DNA of 64,000 nucleotides, taken from Krasilnikovia cinnamomea. GTDB lineage: Bacteria; Actinomycetota; Actinomycetes; Mycobacteriales; Micromonosporaceae. Below the pieces are notes generated by a model. The model worked only from the letters and a program-made list of their open reading frames with translations, ran no database searches and was not told where the DNA came from. The first letter of the stretch is position 1. Every line of letters starts with the position of its first letter. The DNA lies in assembly GCF_004217545.1 (NCBI RefSeq), contig NZ_SHKY01000001.1, positions 2,356,001-2,420,000 of the forward strand. The letters run 5' to 3'. The translations under genes were made by a program, and so were the position numbers. Positions 14,880 to 22,782 of the stretch are shown here, in pieces.

Positions 14880-17318
14880 ATGCGCTGGTCCCATCTCGCG
14901 GCTCAGGAGAACACCGCGCCCGACCCTGCCGCGGTCGAGCCTGCCGCGCCCGTCCCCGCCGCGCTCGACCCAGCGGCACCAGGACCGGCAGCGCCGGTGG
15001 CCCCACCCCTGCCGCTGGCGCTGCCCGGGGCGAGCGTCCGCACGTTCGACACGCCGTCCTTCAGCGGATTGACGTTCTACGAGATCCGGGCCAAGTCGAT
15101 CATCAACCGGGTCCCCGGCGCGTCGCGAGTGCCGTTCGAGTGGACGATCAATCCGTACCGGGGGTGCTCGCACGCCTGCACGTACTGCCTCGGTGGAGAC
15201 ACTCCGATTCTGCTGGCCGACGGCTCCACCCGGCCGCTGGCCCAGTTGCGGGCCGGCGACGCCGTCCTCGGCACGACGGGCGCCGGTGCCCACCGCCGGT
15301 ATGTCGCCACCACCGTCCTCGCGCACTGGTCGACGACGCGGCCCGCGTACCGGGTCACGCTGGCGGACGGCACCCGGCTGGTGTCCGGGGGCGAGCATCG
15401 CTTCCTGACCGACCGCGGCTGGCGCCATGTCAGCCCGGCCGGTCCCGGCTGCCCGGCACTGGCGGTCGGGGACCGGATGGCCGGGGTCGGTCGCTTCGCG
15501 GACCCTCCCAAGGAGTCCCCGGACTACCGGGCGGGTTTCCTGTGCGGGCTGGTTCGCGGCGACGCGGCGGCCTCCGCCCGACGACCCGGCGCTGCCGTGT
15601 CCGCCCAGCCCGGCGCGGCCATCTCCACCCGACCCGGCGCAGCCATGCCCACCCGACCCGGCGCAGCCATGCCCACCCAGCCCGGCGCGGCCATCTCCAC
15701 CCAGCCGTGCGCGACTGGCTCCAGGCCGAGCGCGGCGGAGTTCGCTCGCCCAAGTCTTGCCGCCACAGGCGGGTTTGGGGCGCCCCGGTCGCCGGGAGCC
15801 GGGGACGGCGCCCCCGGGGCTCGTCCCGGTTGCCATGCGGCCGCTGCCTGGGCGCGGGCCGACGGGTACCTGGAGGGCGTCGCCCTGCACGATGCGCTGC
15901 GCTGGCCCGAGCACCCGACCGGTGACTGGCGCCGCGGCTTCCTGGCGGGCGCGTTCGGCTCCATCGGCCGCGCGCACCGCCTGGCGGTCACCTTCGCCAG
16001 CCACGACGAGGCGTTTCTGCGCCGGGTGACGGACGCGCTGACCCACCAGGCTCTGCCCAGCCGCCACGCGCCCGGCACCCGTGGCGGCCCGTCCACGGTC
16101 GAGCTCAGCCGCGACCTGTGGTCCGCCCTGCGATTCCGGCACGCCACCGGAGCGGACGCCACCCCGCTGGACGCGGCGGGGGTCGGCGTACGCACCGACG
16201 CCCGGCTCACCGTCGTGGACATCGAGGAGCTCGGCCTCACCCTGCCGCTGTACGACCTCACCACCGGAACGGGGGACTTCATCGCGGACGGCGTGGTCAG
16301 CCACAACTGCTTCGCCCGCAACACCCACACCTACCTGGACCTCGACGCCGGTCGCGACTTCGACACCAGGATCGTCGTCAAGGTGAACGCGGGCGAGCTG
16401 GTCCGGCGGGAACTGGCTGCCCCGACATGGCGTGGCGCACCCATCGCGATGGGCACCAACGTGGACGTCTACCAGCGCGCCGAGGGCCGGTACCGCCTGA
16501 TGCCACCGATCCTCACCGCGCTGCGGGACTTCGCCAACCCCTTCTCGATCCTCACCAAGGGGACTCTCATCCTGCGCGACCTGGAGCTGCTCAAGCAGGC
16601 CGCCGAGGTCGCCCCGGTCGGACTGTCCTTCTCGATCGGCTTCGTCGACGAGCGGCTCTGGCGCGCGGTCGAGCCGGGCACACCGAGCCCGCGACGCCGG
16701 CTGGACGCGGTGCGCACCCTCACCGACGCGGGCTTCGACGTCGGCGTACTGATGGCCCCGATCCTGCCCGGGCTCACCGACACGGACGAGTCGATCGACG
16801 AGACGGTGGCCGCGATCGCCGCGGCCGGTGCGGTCAGCGTGACACCGCTGGCGCTGCACCTGCGCCCCGGCGCCCGGGAGTGGTACGCGGCCTGGCTCAC
16901 CCGCGAGCATCCGGCGCTGGCCCCCCGCTATCGGGAGCTGTACCGGGCCGGGTCCTACCTCCCCCGGGCGACGCAGGCGGAGATCACCGCCCGGGTCCGG
17001 CTGGCCGCCGCCCGCCACGGACTGGACCGCCGCGACCGGGCCGAGACCCGCCGCGCCTACAGCCACGACGAAGCCCAGCCACCGGGATCGAATTCACCAG
17101 AGACGGCACCACCAGGAATGGAACCACCAGGAATGGCACCGCCAGGCGTGGCGAGGACCGGACAACAACCGCGCGGGGGACCGCAGGGCGGCGCGGCGAC
17201 CGGCTCCCCACCGGGCGGGGGACCACCGGGCCCGGCGGCGAGCGGCTACCCGCCCCGCGCCGGCCGGCGTGTGCAGCGGGCGTCACAGGCGGAGGTGGAA
17301 CAGCTCACCCTGCTCTGA
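14880..17318 (+). CDS. Rv2578c-family radical SAM protein interrupted by an intein
   Basis: An 812-residue precursor. The host protein is a radical SAM protein of the Rv2578c family: FDTPSFSGLTFYEIRAKSII then INRVPGASRVPFEW and NPYRGCSHACTY, continuing after the intein with CFARNTHTYLDLDAG, MGTNVDVYQRAEGRYRL and LSFSIGFVDERLWRAVEPG. Residues 103-476 are an intein; splicing joins residues 1-102 to 477-812, giving about 438 residues with an intact CX3CX2C cluster motif (C96, C100, C477). The ATG at 14880 follows the SOS box and gives the conserved MRW start. The last ~95 residues are a Pro/Gly-rich tail with PPGM repeats. The reaction is unknown; damage-inducible DNA or RNA repair is a reasonable guess from the SOS box. 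Confidence 0.9.
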   Translation: MRWSHLAAQENTAPDPAAVEPAAPVPAALDPAAPGPAAPVAPPLPLALPGASVRTFDTPSFSGLTFYEIRAKSIINRVPGASRVPFEWTINPYRGCSHACTYCLGGDTPILLADGSTRPLAQLRAGDAVLGTTGAGAHRRYVATTVLAHWSTTRPAYRVTLADGTRLVSGGEHRFLTDRGWRHVSPAGPGCPALAVGDRMAGVGRFADPPKESPDYRAGFLCGLVRGDAAASARRPGAAVSAQPGAAISTRPGAAMPTRPGAAMPTQPGAAISTQPCATGSRPSAAEFARPSLAATGGFGAPRSPGAGDGAPGARPGCHAAAAWARADGYLEGVALHDALRWPEHPTGDWRRGFLAGAFGSIGRAHRLAVTFASHDEAFLRRVTDALTHQALPSRHAPGTRGGPSTVELSRDLWSALRFRHATGADATPLDAAGVGVRTDARLTVVDIEELGLTLPLYDLTTGTGDFIADGVVSHNCFARNTHTYLDLDAGRDFDTRIVVKVNAGELVRRELAAPTWRGAPIAMGTNVDVYQRAEGRYRLMPPILTALRDFANPFSILTKGTLILRDLELLKQAAEVAPVGLSFSIGFVDERLWRAVEPGTPSPRRRLDAVRTLTDAGFDVGVLMAPILPGLTDTDESIDETVAAIAAAGAVSVTPLALHLRPGAREWYAAWLTREHPALAPRYRELYRAGSYLPRATQAEITARVRLAAARHGLDRRDRAETRRAYSHDEAQPPGSNSPETAPPGMEPPGMAPPGVARTGQQPRGGPQGGAATGSPPGGGPPGPAASGYPPRAGRRVQRASQAEVEQLTLL
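15186..16307 (+). other. Intein (374 residues) with decayed LAGLIDADG endonuclease domain
   Basis: The intein begins at Cys103 (CLGGDTPILLADGS, block A), has block B at LVSGGEHRFLTDRGW, and ends with block F/G VVDIEELGLTLPLYDLTTGT then FIADGVVSHN before extein Cys477. All splicing residues (C1, block B His, penultimate His, terminal Asn, +1 Cys) are present. The middle holds LAGLIDADG-like helices: FLCGLVRGDA keeps its acidic residue but GFLAGAFGSIG has lost it, and five 8-residue PGAA.. repeats interrupt the domain. Splicing is predicted to work; homing is predicted not to. Confidence 0.9.
15585..15704 (+). repeat. 24-bp in-frame tandem repeats inside the intein
   Basis: Five 24-base units starting at 15585, 15609, 15633, 15657 and 15681 encode PGAA(V/I/M)(S/P)(A/T)(Q/R) octapeptides. 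They lie between the two endonuclease helices, where the domain no longer needs to fold for homing. The repeats keep the reading frame, so splicing is preserved. Confidence 0.85.
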
Positions 17319-17338
17319 TCCGTCGATAGAGTCGGACC

Positions 17339-17746
17339 ATGCGCAGTGCACGGCAGATCCTGGCCGACGCGAGGGTGATCGCGGTCGTGGGCGCCTCCCG
17401 GGACCCCGCGAAACCGGCCCACTCGGTGCCACTGCACATGCTCCGGCACGGCTGGCACGTCATTCCGGTGAACCCGTTCGTTGACGAGGTGTTCGGGCAG
17501 CGGGCCTACCGGACACTGGCGGACATCCGGGAGCCCGTGGACCTCGTCGACATCTTCCGTCCGGCCGCCGACGCGGTCGAGATCGTGCGGCAGGCGATCG
17601 CCGCCAAGATCCCCGCGGTGTGGCTGCAGAGCGGCATCGTCTCCGCCGAGGCCCGCCGGATCGCCACCGAGGCGGGCCTCGACTACGTCGAGGACCGCTG
17701 CCTCATGGTCGAACGCGCCGCCGCGGGCCTCACCCGCCAGGTCTGA
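17339..17746 (+). CDS. CoA-binding (YccU-like) protein
   Basis: A 135-residue Rossmann-fold CoA-binding protein. It shows VIAVVGASRDPAKPAHSVPL, HGWHVIPVNPFVDEVFGQRA and PAVWLQSGIVSAEAR, the standard motifs, at the standard length. The biological role of these small proteins is not established. A -10-like TAGAGT (17327-17332) lies six bases before the ATG with no ribosome site, which suggests a leaderless transcript; the gene starts 20 bases after the radical SAM stop. Confidence 0.88.
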   Translation: MRSARQILADARVIAVVGASRDPAKPAHSVPLHMLRHGWHVIPVNPFVDEVFGQRAYRTLADIREPVDLVDIFRPAADAVEIVRQAIAAKIPAVWLQSGIVSAEARRIATEAGLDYVEDRCLMVERAAAGLTRQV

Positions 17747-17837
17747 ACGGTTCACCAGGCGATCGACGTTCAGCGCGGATGTCGCCGCCTTCGACTCGAC
17801 TAGTACGGTGCCGGTTACACAAGGAGGAGAGCCTGAC

Positions 17838-18326
17838 ATGACATATCCGCCGCCCGGCGGCACGCCGGATCCATATCAGCCGCAGCAGCCCTACGAGCAG
17901 CCGAATCCCTACGCCTCGGACCCGTATGCGGCCCCGGCCAGCGGTGCACCGGCCAGTGGACAGCCGTACCTTCCGCCGACCAGCGGCCAGCCGTACCCCC
18001 CGGCCGGGGGACAGCCGTACGGGCAGCAGCCGTACGCGCAGCAGCCCTACGGCGCGCCGCAGTACGCGCAGCCCTACGCGGCCGGGCCGAGCACCAACAC
18101 CATGGCGATCCTGGCGCTGGTCTTCGCGTTCGTCTTCTCCCCGGCCGCGATCGTCATGGGCCACGTGGCGAAGAAGCAGATCCGCCAGACCGGTGAAGGC
18201 GGGGAGGGCCTGGCCACGGCCGGGCTGTGGCTCGGCTACATTTTTACCGGCTTCTACCTGCTGATGTGCATCGGCTTGATCGCGCTGCCCATCATCGGTG
18301 CGGCGAACAGCAGCGGCACCTACTGA
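17838..18326 (+). CDS. DUF4190 membrane protein with Pro/Tyr/Gln-rich N terminus
   Basis: A 162-residue protein. Residues 1-88 are low complexity, with PYGQQPYAQQPYG-type repeats. The C-terminal DUF4190 domain has two transmembrane helices (MAILALVFAFVFSPAAIVMG and GYIFTGFYLLMCIGLIALPI) around HVAKKQIRQTGEGGEGLATA. Such proteins are frequent in actinobacteria, and the N terminus is probably a disordered cytoplasmic region. AAGGAGGAGA before the ATG supports the start. Confidence 0.85.
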   Translation: MTYPPPGGTPDPYQPQQPYEQPNPYASDPYAAPASGAPASGQPYLPPTSGQPYPPAGGQPYGQQPYAQQPYGAPQYAQPYAAGPSTNTMAILALVFAFVFSPAAIVMGHVAKKQIRQTGEGGEGLATAGLWLGYIFTGFYLLMCIGLIALPIIGAANSSGTY

Positions 18327-18332
18327 GCGACC

Positions 18333-18368
18333 GATCCGGTCGGCCGATCTGCCCCGGCCGACCGGATC
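18333..18368. terminator. Bidirectional hairpin terminator
   Basis: Perfect 13-bp stem GATCCGGTCGGCC / GGCCGACCGGATC with a ten-base loop, placed between the convergent stops of the DUF4190 gene (18326) and the SDR gene (18374). Confidence 0.8.
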
Positions 18369-18373
18369 AGCGA

Positions 18374-19315
18374 TCAGCGGAACTCGGCCTCGCGGACGCT
18401 GTTGCCGCCGTCGACCACCAGCATCTGACCCGTGATGTACGACGCGGCCGGCGAGCACAGGAACGCGATCGCGGCGGCCACCTCGTCCGGCGTGCCGGGG
18501 CGGCCGATGGGCGTGCCGAGCCCCTGCTTGATCTCGGTGACCGTCGATGCCGCCGTGTAGATGGTGCCGGGGGCGACGCAGTTGACGTTCACGCCGTCCG
18601 CGACGAGTTCCATGGCCAGGGCGCGGGTGAGGCCCAGCACCCCGGCCTTCGCGGCGGCGTACGCGGCTTCCGTGGGCAGGGCGTTGATCGGCCCGGCCGT
18701 GGCGGCCAGATTGACGATCCGGCCCCATCCCCGTTCGCACATGCTGCCCACGAACGCGCGGCTGCACAGGAACGCGGTGCTCAGATTCCGGTCGATCTCG
18801 GCGCGCCACTCGTCGTACGTCAGCTGGGCCACCGGGCGCAGCACCTCGGGGCTGGTTCGGCTCGCCAGACCGGCGTTGTTGACCAGTACCTCGATGTCGC
18901 CGAGCTGGTCGGTTACGGCGTCGGCCAGCGCGCCCACCTCGGCCTCGTCGGTGAGGTCCGCGACGAAGCCGGTGACCCCGAGTTCCGAGGCGCGGTCGTG
19001 GATGCGCCGCGTCGTGGACACGATCGCCACCCGGGCGCCGAGGTCGCGCAGCCGCCGGGCGGTCGCGTACCCGATGCCGTCCGGGCTGCCCGCGCCCGTG
19101 ACCAGCGCGACCTTGCCGTCAAGGCGCAAGGTCACCGGAGCCTCGTCGGGCGCGGTGTCCGGCTCGTCCCCGGTGAGCGCGGTCGGGCGTTCCGCGGCGA
19201 GGTCCGCCTCGGTGTCGGCGGTGGCCGCCGTGGCGCGGGGGCGACGACCGGCCGCGGGCCGCGTGGCGTCCTTCCTCGACCGGCTGCCGCTGACCGAACG
19301 TGCGTCATAGACCAT
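18374..19315 (-). CDS. Short-chain dehydrogenase/reductase (FabG-like)
   Basis: A classical SDR. From about residue 61: [20 protein letters not shown] (NAD(P) site), [36 protein letters not shown] (catalytic Tyr and Lys) and [14 protein letters not shown] at the C terminus. The catalytic Ser position, 13 residues before the Tyr, is Thr here. The ATG at 19315 has AGGA seven bases upstream and adds a 60-residue low-complexity basic/acidic extension; a GTG at 19135 with GAGG five bases upstream would give the usual 253-residue protein and may be the true start. The substrate is unknown. Confidence 0.82.
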   Translation of the reverse strand: MVYDARSVSGSRSRKDATRPAAGRRPRATAATADTEADLAAERPTALTGDEPDTAPDEAPVTLRLDGKVALVTGAGSPDGIGYATARRLRDLGARVAIVSTTRRIHDRASELGVTGFVADLTDEAEVGALADAVTDQLGDIEVLVNNAGLASRTSPEVLRPVAQLTYDEWRAEIDRNLSTAFLCSRAFVGSMCERGWGRIVNLAATAGPINALPTEAAYAAAKAGVLGLTRALAMELVADGVNVNCVAPGTIYTAASTVTEIKQGLGTPIGRPGTPDEVAAAIAFLCSPAASYITGQMLVVDGGNSVREAEFR

Positions 19316-19466
19316 GCGGCGATCCTGCCCGCTTGCGCTTTCGGGGGCAAACATCGACGTCACCGTGGCGCGCCAGAAATGAAGCCGGATCGCAATGGTC
19401 ACGCTGAGTCGTCAGATGGGTTCGATATCCGCTGGATGATCCGTCCCGAGGCACCCGGTCGACGGG

Positions 19467-20420
19467 TCACCGGGGTGCGGGGTCGGCGGCGTCGGCCAGC
19501 GAGGCGGTCGCGTCCCGCGCGTCGCGGCGCAGGCCCCCGCCGAGCACCACCACCGCGACACCGGCCAGCAGCAGCGCGATGCCGGGCAGGGCCGCGGCGT
19601 CGGGCGCCTGGCCGAGCCAGACCCACGCGAGCGCGGCGGCGCCAGGAACCTCCAGCAGGATGAGCACGCTGACCGTGGTGGCCGACGTACGGTGCAGCGC
19701 GTAGTTGAACATCGAGTGCCCGAGCAGTTGGGCGCCCACCACGAGGGCGAGGATCGCGGCCCAGGTGCGAGGGTTGTACCCGGTCAGCGGGAGGCGCACC
19801 GCCAGGCAGATCGCCAGCAGCAGCACGGCGCAGGTGCCGTAACAGATCCAGGTGTAGGTCGTGGTGCTCAGCCGGGAGCGGGCCCGCTCCCCCAGCGCCG
19901 TGTACACCGCCGCGAACATCCCGCCGAGCAGGGCCAGCACGTCCGCGGCGACGGCGCGGCCGGAGACGCCGACGTCGACACCGGTGGCCCAGGCGGCGCC
20001 GGCCACGGCCAGCGCGATGCCGCACCAGCCCGCCACGGTCGGGCGCCGGCCCTGGGCGGCCGCGATCAGGCCCTGCCAGACCGGCTGGGTGGCCACCAGC
20101 GCGGTCGCGGTGGCCACGGAGCCGAGCTGGACGCTCGGCATCCAGGTGGCGAAGTGGGCGGCGAGCGCGACACCGGCCAGCAGGCAGAACATGCCATCTC
20201 GGCGACGTACGCCGCGGAGCACGTCGCGCAGCTCGCCCCGGCGCGGGCCGCAAGCGACGGGGGTCAATGCGAGGGCGGCCAGGCCGTTGCGCCAGAATGC
20301 CACGGCGAGTGCGGGCGCCGCCGCGAACTTGATCAACGGCGCGGAGGAGGAGACCGCCAGCACCGCCACGGCAAGCGCGGCGACGGTGGGCAGGGTCGAG
20401 GGATGGCGCGGTGCAGACAT
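19467..20420 (-). CDS. EamA/DMT family transporter
   Basis: A 317-residue inner-membrane carrier with ten hydrophobic helices in two EamA repeats (first from about residue 10, second from about 150, TGVDVGVSGRAVAADVLALL onward). Family members export small metabolites such as amino acids. GVALAAHFATWMPSVQLGSV and LGHSMFNYALHRTS are typical loop motifs. The ATG at 20420 is favoured; one at 20438 is in frame six codons earlier. It is divergent from the HAD gene. The substrate cannot be told. Confidence 0.87.
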   Translation of the reverse strand: MSAPRHPSTLPTVAALAVAVLAVSSSAPLIKFAAAPALAVAFWRNGLAALALTPVACGPRRGELRDVLRGVRRRDGMFCLLAGVALAAHFATWMPSVQLGSVATATALVATQPVWQGLIAAAQGRRPTVAGWCGIALAVAGAAWATGVDVGVSGRAVAADVLALLGGMFAAVYTALGERARSRLSTTTYTWICYGTCAVLLLAICLAVRLPLTGYNPRTWAAILALVVGAQLLGHSMFNYALHRTSATTVSVLILLEVPGAAALAWVWLGQAPDAAALPGIALLLAGVAVVVLGGGLRRDARDATASLADAADPAPR

Positions 20421-20457
20421 GGTCAGTTCCGCCGATGACATGACCCGGATCGCCGCG

Positions 20458-20470
20458 TCACAATTTGTGA
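20458..20470. promoter_or_regulatory. Palindrome between divergent EamA and HAD genes
   Basis: TCACAATTTGTGA: five-base arms TCACA/TGTGA around ATT. It lies in the 154-base space between divergent starts (20420 and 20575) and could serve as an operator for one or both. No adjacent regulator gene identifies the binding protein. Confidence 0.4.
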
Positions 20471-20574
20471 ACCTCCATTGAGCGCAGAGTGAATCGGTGG
20501 CTACGCTCACCGACGGTTCCGGCCCTTGTTCTTTCTCTCGATGTAACTCTCTCGATGCCCGGAGGCTGATCGAC

Positions 20575-21273
20575 ATGCCCGCATACGGTGCGGTCGTGTT
20601 TGACTTCTTCGGTACGCTGACCCGCTCCATCCGGCGCGGGCCACAGCATGCCGCCATCGCCCGGTTCCTCGGTTGCGACCCCGACGTCGTCGTCGGCGTA
20701 CTCGATCGGTCGTTCCGCGCCCGGGCCCGGGGACTCTTCGGATCCGCCGAGGCCACCCTAGGGTGGGTCATCGAACAGGCCGGCGGCCACCCCTGCCCCG
20801 GCCAGCTGGCGGCCGCCATGCCGGCCCGGATCAACGCGATGCGCGCTGACACCCGGCTACGCGGAGACGCGGTAAGCGCTCTCACGACGTTACGCCGCCG
20901 CGGCCTCGCCACCGCCCTGGTCAGCGACTGCACCCACGAGCTGCCCGCGTTCCTGCCCACCCTGCCCGTCGCCGGCCTGCTCGACGCCCAGGTCTTCTCG
21001 GTGGAGCTGGGTGTCTGCAAGCCCGACCCGCGGATCTACCTGGCCGCCTGCGACCGCCTCGGCGTCGCCCCCCAGGACTGCCTGTACGTGGGAGACGGCG
21101 GCAGCCGCGAGCTGACCGGTGCCGAGGCGGTCGGCATGACCGCGGTCCGGCTGGCCGCCCCCGACCTGGCCGACCACCTGGTCTTCGACCACGACGACGG
21201 CTTCACCGGCATGACCGTCTCCTCCCTGACCGAGGTCGTACGCCTGGTCGACCGTCGCCCAGCCCTGGTCTGA
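20575..21273 (+). CDS. HAD family hydrolase (haloacid-dehalogenase-type motif I)
   Basis: A 232-residue HAD protein with cap domain. Motif I is VVFDFFGTLT: the nucleophile Asp is present but the second Asp of phosphatases (DxD) is Phe, as in dehalogenase-like subgroups. Motif II Ser is in TALVSDCTH, motif III Lys in LGVCKPDPRIY and motif IV in LYVGDGGSREL. The ATG at 20575 follows GGAGG nine bases upstream. It is probably a hydrolase of a small organic substrate, but neither phosphatase nor dehalogenase activity is proven. Confidence 0.85.
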   Translation: MPAYGAVVFDFFGTLTRSIRRGPQHAAIARFLGCDPDVVVGVLDRSFRARARGLFGSAEATLGWVIEQAGGHPCPGQLAAAMPARINAMRADTRLRGDAVSALTTLRRRGLATALVSDCTHELPAFLPTLPVAGLLDAQVFSVELGVCKPDPRIYLAACDRLGVAPQDCLYVGDGGSRELTGAEAVGMTAVRLAAPDLADHLVFDHDDGFTGMTVSSLTEVVRLVDRRPALV

Positions 21274-21374
21274 TCAGCGGATCTTGATGAGTTACGGCGT
21301 GGAGCTGACCCCAACTCTTCGACATCCGTACGAGCGGGCGCCGCAGGCGCCGTACGGGGTGACAGGATGGCGCC

Positions 21375-21869
21375 GTGACAGCTGAGCTCGTGGAGGAGGC
21401 CGTCAAGAAGGCGGCCGTGGCCTGGATCAGTGTCGGCGACGGCCCGGCCCGCGCCCTGTGGTGCCTGCCGCTCGACGGGGCGCTGATCGTGGTGTGCGGC
21501 CCCGGCGAGCAGTCGGCGCCGGACCTGGCCGACGCGACCCGCGCCACGGTACGGCTGCGCGGCGACACCGGCGGCCTGATCCTCATCTGGGAGGCGGCCG
21601 CCGCCCGGATCGCCCCCGGCTCGGACGACTGGGCGACGGTCGCGCCTCAGCTCGCCGCCAAGCGGCTCAACGCCTCAGGTACGGCCGAGGAGCTGGTGGC
21701 GCGCTGGCAGCGTGACGGCTGCGCGATCGTCCGGCTGAGTCCCGCCGGGGAGCAACCGGTCGCCGCGCCCGCCCTGCCCGACGGCGCGCAGGCCGCACCG
21801 CCACGGGAGACATCAGCGCGCGTACCCGTCCGCCGCCCGTTCCGGCTACACCGGGTCCGCCGCCGCTGA
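21375..21869 (+). CDS. Conserved hypothetical protein
   Basis: A 164-residue cytoplasmic protein from a GTG at 21375. The body (residues 1-110) looks globular: ELVEEAVKKAAVAWISVGDG, ALWCLPLDGALIVVCGPGEQ, ATRATVRLRGDTGGLILIWE; the last ~50 residues are Pro/Arg-rich and likely disordered. The pattern resembles proteins seen across Micromonosporaceae without assigned function. It is convergent with the PhzF gene (13 bases between stops). Confidence 0.7.
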   Translation: MTAELVEEAVKKAAVAWISVGDGPARALWCLPLDGALIVVCGPGEQSAPDLADATRATVRLRGDTGGLILIWEAAAARIAPGSDDWATVAPQLAAKRLNASGTAEELVARWQRDGCAIVRLSPAGEQPVAAPALPDGAQAAPPRETSARVPVRRPFRLHRVRRR

Positions 21870-21882
21870 GCCGCCCGGCGGC

Positions 21883-22755
21883 TCAACCCCGGAACGGGGG
21901 GACGGCGATCTCGCCGTGTGCCACCGGCACCACGTGCCCGGCGACGGTGGCCCGGGTCGCGACCCCTCCGGCCGCCGTGACCGTGCACGCCAGCAGCGAC
22001 GGCCGGCGCATCTCGATCCCCTGGTGCACGGTGTACGCGGCGGTGCCGTCCCCCGCCAGCCACCCCGCCGCTACCAGCCAAACCCCGAGCCCCAGCGCCG
22101 CCGACCCGGTCGCCGGATCCTCCGGCACGGAAACCCCCGGGCAGAACACCCGGGCGTACGCCGACCGCTGCGCCTCGTCCCAGGCGAATACGCTGATTTG
22201 GGACACCTTGAGCCGGTCCGCGGCGCCCTGATCGACCCGGGCCCGGGCGAGGGCGTCGCGGCGTACCGGAAGGAAGACGAACTCCAGGCCGCAACCGGCG
22301 AGGCGCGGCGCCGCCTGCCCGGCCAGGTCGTCGGCGGTGAGCCCGGCCATGGCCAGCAGCGGAGCCGGATCCATCGGCGCGCCCAGCGTCGGGGTGCCGC
22401 CGGTGAGGGTCGCCGACCCGTCCGCGGTGACCTCGATGGGCAGCGACCCGGCCCCGCACTCCTGAACGAGGACACCGGGCGCGGCCACACCCCGGCGTAC
22501 GGATGTCACCGCGGCGCCGACGCTGGGGTGACCGGCGAACGGCAGCTCCGCCTCGGGGGTGAAGATCCGGGCCCGGTAGCTGCCGCCGGACTCGGCGGGC
22601 AGCACGAACACCGTCTCGGACAGGTTGAACTCGCGGGCCAGCGCCTGCATCTGGTCACCGGCGAGGGACTCGGCTCCGAAGACGACCGCCAACGGGTTCC
22701 CCGCGAACGGACGATCGGTGAATACGTCCACGATCTCGTACACCACGGTAGACAT
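21883..22755 (-). CDS. PhzF family isomerase/epimerase-like protein
   Basis: A 290-residue PhzF-fold protein (two DapF-like halves). It shows the N-terminal IVDVFTDRPFAGNPLAVVFG, the catalytic Glu in REFNLSETVFVLPAE, ELPFAGHPSVGAAV, and SVPEDPATGSAALGLGVWLV in the second half. PhzF acts in phenazine synthesis, but most homologs stand outside such clusters, as here, and their substrates are unknown. It is divergent from the MgtE-like gene with only 27 bases between the starts. Confidence 0.88.
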   Translation of the reverse strand: MSTVVYEIVDVFTDRPFAGNPLAVVFGAESLAGDQMQALAREFNLSETVFVLPAESGGSYRARIFTPEAELPFAGHPSVGAAVTSVRRGVAAPGVLVQECGAGSLPIEVTADGSATLTGGTPTLGAPMDPAPLLAMAGLTADDLAGQAAPRLAGCGLEFVFLPVRRDALARARVDQGAADRLKVSQISVFAWDEAQRSAYARVFCPGVSVPEDPATGSAALGLGVWLVAAGWLAGDGTAAYTVHQGIEMRRPSLLACTVTAAGGVATRATVAGHVVPVAHGEIAVPPFRG

Positions 22756-22782
22756 GTCCTGACGCTAACCTAGGCTGAACCC

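Noticed and set aside
14814..17066. 750-codon leftward frame opposite the intein-containing gene
   Set aside because: Low-complexity Gly/Arg/Val translation; the opposite strand has clear radical SAM and intein motifs.
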